Shown here: positions 57,578-64,000 of the stretch, piece after piece
Numbering within the stretch: the first letter of the stretch is position 1
How the letters are laid out: each line of letters begins with the position of its first letter
Assembly (NCBI GenBank): GCA_015680685.1
Contig: MNCI01035354.1
Coordinates: 142,393-206,392, forward strand
Direction: 5' to 3'
Length of the DNA: 64,000 nucleotides
DNA from: Gnetum montanum
Lineage: Eukaryota > Streptophyta > Gnetopsida > Gnetales > Gnetaceae
Position numbers and translations under genes: made by a program
Notes under the pieces: model-generated
Databases searched by the model: none
Told to the model about the DNA's origin: nothing
The model's input: the letters and a program-made list of their open reading frames with translations, nothing else

Positions 57578-60360
57578 ATGGCCCCGAAACACGGACAACA
57601 GGAAGGTCATATTGAAGGTGGGAGCAAATGACCTGGGAGAGGAGAAAGACAAGATCCTGTTGGATAACATGCAGAGTAGGAGGAACAATCATTTAGCATC
57701 CACCAAGAGGAGCCTGCTACTATACAGTCAAGGTAGGTAGAAGGAGGAGCGGCTGCTGCGACTGAATAGGGACAACATCTCACGTTGCCCCAGGATTGTG
57801 TTCAGGCCATTAATGAGAAGTCCACATTCATTGCAGTGATTGTGGAGTTAAACTTTGGATCATTTGTAGAGTTTGCTCTGGAGGCCATTAGGGATCACCT
57901 CACAGGGTCCCTGTTATGGCCTATCCTCTCTAAAAGTGGTGCCTGGTACTTAAGGGAAACATACCAATTCTGGCATAATAAAGAACAAGGCACCACAGTT
58001 AACATTTGTGGTGTGATTGTTGACTTCTCTATTCAAGACATTTTGAAAGTATTAAACCTTCCAAATACAAGGCCCAAGTTTGCTCAATTATCTACCCATT
58101 CAGATCCTGATGTGCGAAGAGTTTGGTTGGAAAGGGCATATGGCAAGGAAGATAAGACGTTTGGGGAGTTGACAACAAAAGAAAGGATTTATTTTAAAAT
58201 AGGAACTTATCACCTCTTCCCTACAAAAGGCTTAAAAAGAATTTCAACATATGCGGTAAGAGGATGTGCAGTGCTCATGGGAAAGGTTAATGCTAACCTG
58301 TCTCATCTATATTTTACGGAGATCCTGAGGCAGTTCGAAGAATGGAAGACAGGGAAGATTGCATTGCCCTTCCCTTGCCTTATCAGGAAGTTGTGCCAAT
58401 GTGCTAGTATCAGAGGATACACTAATGATGTCCTTCGAAAAGCCCAAAATGCTTCATATGCTAAATTGTTAAAGCCACCAGCCGCAAGAAAGATCACTAG
58501 TGAGATGTTGGGACTAGAACAAGAAAAAGAACAACTGGCAAGGCCAACTACAACTCAACTTGCAGGACCTAGCCAACTTCCAAGTATAGGACCCAGCCAA
58601 CAACAAGAAGTAGGGCCTAGCACAGGCCAAGATCAACCACCACCACTGCAAGATTACAGACCATCGATGAGCCATCTCAAGGCCATCGCTGAGATGATCA
58701 ATTGGGGAAGTCATTATGACATAAATCTCTTCGCGTAATTGACAATGCCATATAGCCCATGGTTTCTTTGGATCGCGCAAGGGGTGAAGTGTCCATCCAA
58801 ACAGGAGGAGGGAAAAGCACTTGGTCACAATAAATCTCGGGGAACACTGTGTCTTTTCAAGTGTAATTAGAAACTGGTGAAGGGCCATAGTGGTGGTCAT
58901 GCAACACCAGGATGCAGCGGGAGCCGCAAAAGTGGTCATAGACCACATTAAAGAATCGTTCAATGTACTTGTTGTGCCACCGGTAGATCTCATAGGAGCA
59001 CAGGATGCTCAAACTTTGGCTGGAACCTTAATGACTCCTACGGAACATGAGGATGTGCTTGATCGATTGCTACAAACAAGACAAGTAATGACATCCCTAT
59101 TTGACATCCCTCAGGATGTAACGGCAATTCAATTAGACCTCATTTCCACCAAAGGAAAGCTGGTCTTGATAGAGATGAGGGCTGATCACACTAAAGCAGA
59201 GGTGCAAAAATTGCAAGAAAGGCTTATGACCCTATAAGCAGCATAGCAGGACCTTTTGCAATTTGTTCCCGCAAACCAACTGGACAATTTCAAAATTAAG
59301 CAACTAACCAAACTACTAATGGAGAATAAGAAGGTGGCAGAAGAAAAAGAGAAGGTTTTTTGGGATGCCTCTGCAGCACAAGCGCAAAATCATGCACATA
59401 TTAAGGTACTAAAGGCCTTACTAGAGGAAAACAAGTAGCTTGTTGTCGACAACCTTCAGTTGACTTCTGTGGAAAAGCAAAAGAATGTTCTTGAAGAACA
59501 TTTCCAACAGTTGCGAGAACAATTCATCTAGGTCAACCAGGACATGAACCGTTTAGCCAAGGAAAATCGAACCCTCTCAATGGAGGAGGTATGCACCATC
59601 CGCCAAAAGATAGCTATTGAAATAAGTGCATGGAAAAATGAGGCTAAATAGCATGAAAAGCTAAAGGAGCACTTTCGAGACCAAGTGGGGATGTACAAAC
59701 AAATCATTGAGAAGGAGATCCATATGGCCAAGGCCCACATCAACGCTATCAGTGCTCAACACACTGACTAGCAAGCCATATTGGACACATATGCATTTTC
59801 CTACCAAGCGAAAGTTAAGAACCAGGACCTACAAACCCAAGATCTTACAGAATACATGGAGTTGGCAAACCTACGGTATGCCAACCTTGCCATGTTAATA
59901 GCAGGGCACCTGAGAACAAAGCTCAAGCAATAGGTAGCCACCACCTACAGCAAATATGAAACAAAATTTGTAGAATGCAAGAAGATATTAGAAAAACTGG
60001 AGATTGCAAATTTTGAACTTGAGGTGGTTAAAGCAAGCTACCAGGGACAAAAAGGTGTTGCAACAGATTTGGCTCGACAATTTCCAAGAATACAAAGACA
60101 AATCCAAAGCCTACGAGGAAGAATGATGGGTGTTTGTGACTTGCTATGTCAAGGCAAATCAAATGTTTCTGTAGCTACCCTACCCATGGGAAGTGCCGAC
60201 TCCATCAAACATCGAAACATTAGCATGGATGACGCAAGACCCCCGAACCGAAGAGGAGAAACTCTAGGCTATACTCCAATGCCATCAAGTACCAAGACCT
60301 GGAGCACAAGATAAGATAAAAGCACCCATGGAGGAGCCATCGCCACTAGGAACTACATGA
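57578..60360 (+). pseudogene. Element N1: ORF2 (plant-transposon-like domain plus long coiled coil), nearly complete
   Basis: ATG at 57,578 (MAPKHGQQEGHIEGG), with five stops in the first 70 codons, then open to 58,738. N-terminal domain (about residues 70-290): VELNFGSFVEFALEAI, WPILSKSGAWYLRETYQFWHNK, ILKVLNLPNTRPKFAQLS, TTKERIYFKIGTYHLFPTKG, ISTYAVRGCAVLMGKVNANL, KIALPFPCLIRKLCQCASI. The last blocks resemble the plant transposon protein / Athila ORF family. Then a Pro/Gln linker with three GPSQ-like repeats, a frameshift near 58,740, and a Leu/Glu/Lys/Gln-rich coiled coil (58,890-60,110). The C-terminal block (YVKANQMF ... CPWEVPTPSNI ... EEPSPLGTT*) ends at 60,360. No enzyme motif or membrane segment was seen. 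Confidence 0.8.
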
Positions 60361-60540
60361 GTTCCATCAATTTTGTAGCTATAGGATTTTCTTTCGCATT
60401 CTTTGTGTTGTGTCTCAATTTTGTTCTAATACCACACTGCGGAATAATCCCATTCTCACCAATCAATTATCCCATAGCTATCCATCGTGTAATCAATGAA
60501 GCTTGTTCTCACCATAACTCGAGGATGAGTTTTCATTCAG

Positions 60541-60551
60541 TCATGGGGACA
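60541..60551 (+). other. Element N1 polypurine-like tract
   Basis: TCATGGGGACA directly before the 3' LTR, preceded by the conserved CTCGAGGATGAGTTTTCATT. Short and not fully purine, as in its relatives. Confidence 0.6.
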
Positions 60552-61387
60552 TGATGAGTTATCATTTTATTGGCCGCTATATCGCATACATGATATTGCA
60601 TATACAATATCGTAGCCTATGTTCTCATCTATAAATAAGAGGTAGACAGATCTAATAGGCAAGTTTTTGAGAGGTAGTAGTTAAAAATTGTTAGATTTAA
60701 GCTTCTTTTTACATCAGTTTCTTTCTCAACCCGTCTCTCCCAGTGTATGCCCGCAGTGTGGTGATTGTAATTGTATGACATCCATATTCGAGTGTGATGT
60801 ACTTGGACACACACATGACCAGCAATAAAAATTGAGATTACTTCATCGTTGCAACATTCACTTAGTTCAATCATTTATTTTATTGTTATTTACTGCTTTC
60901 TTAGTTAATATCTCTTCACCCTAAACTCCTTTTAAATGTGGAATGAGTACGACTTGATCATGAGCATTTAAGTGTGACTACTTGGTAACCCAGTAGAGTA
61001 CCTAGGATTTGCATTTGGTAATCCCAATGGTGGTCATGCATGAGGTCCAAGATGTATACGGATGATTAAGGAATGGATGCTCATCGCACTTAGGCTAGTT
61101 AGATTCTCTCTTACCCTCCCTCTCTCTCTCTTTCCTTCCTAGCTTAGTTAATATTATTTACCATCATACCCAGGAGTAGCGTTAGCATAGGAACATATCA
61201 TACACCTCACTCTAGACTAAACCATGCGTGACAAAGCTAATACTAGTCCAGGTGGGAAGACAATGAACTGCGACCTAAGAATAATTGTTTAGATACCACA
61301 ACTAGTCTGTTTGCGAAGTTCGACCGGATCGTGTGTGAAATGCTCGTATTCGTATGGTTGAGTGTAGGGGTACCTCGCCACTCATCA
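60552..61387 (+). repeat. Element N1 3' LTR
   Basis: 836 bp, aligned end to end with 52,693-53,523; roughly 93-95% identical by eye. Differences concentrate at CpG sites, especially in the three U3 palindromes. TATAAATA is at 60,630. Confidence 0.93.
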
Positions 61388-61392
61388 GAAGG

Positions 61393-61901
61393 AATACATG
61401 GCATTGACTAACCTCAGATATGGCAACCTTGTCATGTTAATAGTAGGTCAGCCTAAAAGTGAGCTGGAAAAACAGGTAGTGACCATCTATGCCATGCATG
61501 AGAAAGAGTTTGCAAACAAAAAAGCTACTTTGCAAAAACTTCATGTTGCAAACTTAGAACTTGAGGTGGTTAAAGCCCACTACCATGGACAAAGGGATGT
61601 CACTTCAAACTTATCCAAGAGACTCACCAACTATCATGAGTTCAAGAAAAGGGCCAAGGCATTCGAAGAGGAGCGACAAAAGTTTGTGGCCTAGTATGTG
61701 AAGGCTAATAAAATGTTTCCATAGCTACCATGTCCTTGGGACGTACTAACACTAGCACACATCAATTCAATAGCCTAGATGGTACACAATACACGGACGG
61801 AAGGAAAGTTGCAAGCATTGCTTGATTGCTACAAATTTCACAAGCCTGGCGACAAAGGAAAACAACTAATGGAGGAGACACCACCTCCAGGAACTATATG
61901 A
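61393..61901 (+). pseudogene. Element F: ORF2, part 3' of the N1 insertion
   Basis: Continues the frame broken at 52,692: EYMALTNLRYGNLVMLIVGQPKSELEKQVV, then LTNYHEFKKRAKAFEEERQKFVA (open to 61,694). The C-terminal block A*YVKANKMFP*LPCPWDV ... IA*MV has three TAG stops, two or three of them at Trp codons as judged from N1 and B. It ends EETPPPGTI* at 61,901. Confidence 0.8.
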
Positions 61902-62089
61902 GCTTTCTTGATTTTGTGTCTTGTCATATTATGTCCTAATTTTTGTGAAACACCACTACAGCATGTATAAGTCCATTTGTTTGTTTATTTGAATCAGTTA
62001 ATAATTCCATACCTTCCCAATATTTTGTAAATAACATGTTTGTCATTTTGTTTAACTCAAGGACAAGTTTTCATTTAATCATGGAGGTA

Positions 62090-62977
62090 TGATGAGTCAT
62101 GTTTATGTTAGCCCCAATATTGGATATCTGATATTGAGGATCTGATATCGAATACACAATATTGGATCCCAAGAAACAATGTTAGATATCCAATGTCATC
62201 TCTTCCATGCTAGCTTATAAATACAACACTTGGGTGCATAGTCGGGATATAGTTTTAGTTCTTAGTTTTTGATAGTTTTTCTTAGTTTCTTGAATTTAAG
62301 TTCTATTATTCCCAATGCATGCCCACAGTGTGATGTTTGTAATCGTACATCACCTTTGTTCAAGTGTGACATACTTGGACATGTTACATAACTGAAAATA
62401 AAGATCGAGATTATTTTCATCATTACAATATCCACTTAGAATTATTATTGCTTTAATTATTTAATTGTTTAATTATTTACTATTTTCTTTAGTTAATGTT
62501 TCCATTTATTGCTATTTACTATTCCTATCATTAAGCAGAATGAGTATGACTTAATCATGAGCACTTAAGTGTAATTACTTAATAGCCCAATAGCGTATTA
62601 TTTGGTAAACCTAGAGATGTACGCTTGGCAATCCTAGAGGTAGTCTCACAAAGTCCAAGGCATGTATGGATGATTAAAAGTGAATACTCATTACACATAG
62701 GCTAGTTTAGATTTCACTTTTCATTGTTCATCAACTCAATGAATTACCTCTTTATTGTCATTAGGAGTAACATAGGATTAGATAACATCATATATCTCAC
62801 TTTGGAGTAAACCATACGTGACAAAGCTACCACTAGTCCAAGTGGGAAGATAGTGAACTACGATCAAAGCATAATGATTTAGATGCACAACTAGTCCCAT
62901 CCATGGAATTCAACTAACTTGTGCATGAATGCTTGTGATTTGTATGGTTGGGCGTAGGGGTACCTAGCCGCTCATCA
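62090..62977 (+). repeat. Element F 3' LTR
   Basis: 888 bp, TGATGAGTC to GCTCATCA, preceded by TCATGGAGGTA. Closely related to the LTRs of G1. AATAAAGATCGAGATT in the R region. Confidence 0.9.
62116..62223 (+). promoter_or_regulatory. Element F LTR promoter: phased GATATC-type sites plus TATA box
   Basis: Centres of AATATT, GATATC, GATATT, AATGTT and AATGTC sites at 62,118.5, 125.5, 132.5, 146.5, 160.5, 180.5, 187.5 and 194.5: steps 7, 7, 14, 14, 20, 7, 7. The last site ends 18 bp before TATAAATA (62,216-62,223). Confidence 0.8.
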
Positions 62978-64000
62978 ATATATATTAAAAATAAAAATTT
63001 AGAGTACAAAAGTAGAAGAGTACTATAAAGAGAAGAAACTCCAAATCAACAAAAAAGGAAATGCCTAACAGTTTTGGGGATGCCTTTTCAAGTTTTCATC
63101 CTTACAAACAATCCTTAAAAACCTTCCTTATGGGATAGGAAATTGAGTATTCCATGAAAAAATTAACATTGAGTGAAGGATAAGGAGGCCCCTGCCTTGT
63201 CAATAGAATCAACATTATCAAAATATATTGTCTCTCTATCTTAACCAATAGTTGCAAATGAATTATTAGTAGTTAACATATTTTGAATATGTTATCCATT
63301 TTGAAGATTTGACATGTAATCACCAATAAATAAACTTCCTCAATGTTTTTTTATTATGAAGAATCATTTAGAAACCATCTAAATCAACAACAATATGCAA
63401 GACCTTAGGAATAAAAATTTGTTTCCCCTTAGTCATTAAAAAATTCTTTGAAATTGATTTGATTGAAACCTTTCTTAAAGGTATATTTTTTTGAACAGTA
63501 AAAAAGAAAAGGGTGGGCTAACTATTGAAACATCACCAAAAGAAATCATTGTAGGATATATAGGGAAAAACCTTAGCAAGATTTATAATATTTATGGAAG
63601 AAATCTTAATAGTGTTTGTAGTAAATTGTTATTGACTGGCTTGCATAGCCTTTTTTTCGTAGCATAAAAGAACATGAATCAAACATATGATTCTCTTAAT
63701 GACAATAGTGATATAACATTTGAAGATTGTAATAAATAACCTTTTGCATATAATCAATTACACAAGCACGCAAAAGAAATTTTTGGTTAAGCAAATCAAG
63801 ATTCATCTTAGTCTTATATTGATTTTTATGAAAACCATATACCTGATCAAATTCTTCGCATCAACATCTGATTTTACTAATTTTATTTTTTACAATAATT
63901 CATGTTTCACATCAATTTGAAACATGGGAATATTGCAACATGGGAGTGTATACCCAAATGAATTTGGGAATAAGGGTTGTTTCATAGGTTTGAGCCTAGG
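62978..64000. other. AT-rich flanking DNA, no gene seen
   Basis: AT-rich sequence right of the LTR of element F. No coding homology, repeat array or LTR terminus was recognised. A 66-codon frame at 63,720-63,920 has low-complexity Ile/Phe/Asn content and looks like chance. Confidence 0.5.

Larger units (their letters stand above)
52693..61387 (+). mobile_element. Element N1: complete non-autonomous LTR retrotransposon (gag plus ORF2, no pol)
   Basis: 8,695 bp; LTRs 52,693-53,523 and 60,552-61,387; perfect 5-bp duplication GAAGG at 52,688-52,692 and 61,388-61,392. LTR ends are TGATGAGT and ACTCATCA, 8-bp inverted repeats. Order: LTR, PBS, gag (53,667-55,652), spacer with internal promoter, ORF2 (57,578-60,360), PPT-like tract, LTR. 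No protease, RT, RNase H or integrase sequence exists, so its enzymes must have come from another element. The LTRs are the most alike in the window, so it is probably the youngest superfamily insertion here. Confidence 0.95.
47836..62977 (+). mobile_element. Element F: 5'-truncated non-autonomous LTR retrotransposon hosting N1
   Basis: Contains the gag C-terminal half, a 2-kb spacer with internal promoter, ORF2 split by N1, a PPT-like tract and a 3' LTR (62,090-62,977). Left of 47,836 the C-rich repeat replaces the rest of gag and the 5' LTR. Removing N1 and one GAAGG copy restores an uninterrupted ORF2 frame across 52,692/61,393. Confidence 0.85.

Noticed and set aside
57785-57787. TTG as start of ORF2 in N1
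   Set aside because: TTG is not a normal eukaryotic start here. Homology with F, G1 and B places the start at ATG 57,578, with later stops by mutation.

Overview
The window is intergenic DNA from a large-genome land plant, built almost entirely of nested, decayed Ty3/gypsy LTR retrotransposons. I recognise no host gene, rRNA, tRNA or CRISPR. The plant assignment rests on Athila/Tat-type gag and pol remnants, primer-binding sites complementary to the 3' end of plant tRNA-Asp, and polymerase genes with an extra archaeal-type RNase H. The species cannot be named. The sequence has two N gaps (22,987-22,996 and 33,439-34,162).

Layout, left to right. Element A (minus) enters from the left edge: protease, gag, PBS and 5' LTR to 4,417. 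AT-rich non-coding DNA follows to 7,084, then a C-rich imperfect tandem repeat (7,085-7,503). That repeat resumes at 47,604, and between the two halves lies element C (plus, 7,504-47,603; 5' LTR, PBS, protease-RT-RNase H-integrase, spacer, ORF2, 3' LTR; duplication CCCTG/CCTTG). Two elements sit inside C: B (minus, 8,858-15,100; duplication ACCTA) and G1 (minus, 20,273-43,160; duplication GTTTT/ATTTT). The 3' LTR of G1 is itself split by H, a Tat-type element (minus, about 20,934-34,530). Right of the C-rich repeat is 5'-truncated element F (plus, 47,836-62,977). Its ORF2 is split by N1 (plus, 52,693-61,387; perfect duplication GAAGG), the best preserved element here.

A, B, C, F, G1 and N1 form one superfamily: LTRs of 0.8-0.95 kb bounded by TGATGA(G)/CATCA, tRNA-Asp PBS, related gag, and (except A, which is cut by the window edge) a second gene, ORF2. 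ORF2 codes for an N-terminal domain resembling the plant transposon protein / Athila ORF family followed by a long coiled coil. In C it lies after pol, in the env position. N1, F, G1 and B have no pol but keep gag and ORF2, so they look non-autonomous; B keeps only the two ends of ORF2.

The most unusual signal is regulatory. Upstream of the TATA box, LTRs of A, B, F, G1 and N1 carry short palindromic sites on a fixed lattice: 18 bp from TATA to site 1, 14 bp to site 2, usually 20 bp to site 3, then 14-bp steps. The site sequence differs between elements (GATATC type, TTGAC type; an ATGCAT type in C with looser spacing) but is uniform within each. A second array of matching site type, spaced 14 and 17 bp, precedes an internal TATA box between gag and ORF2 in N1, F and G1, and a short one in C. 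This suggests a dedicated ORF2 promoter controlled like the LTR by a multimeric DNA-binding factor, possibly the ORF2 protein; that last step is inference.
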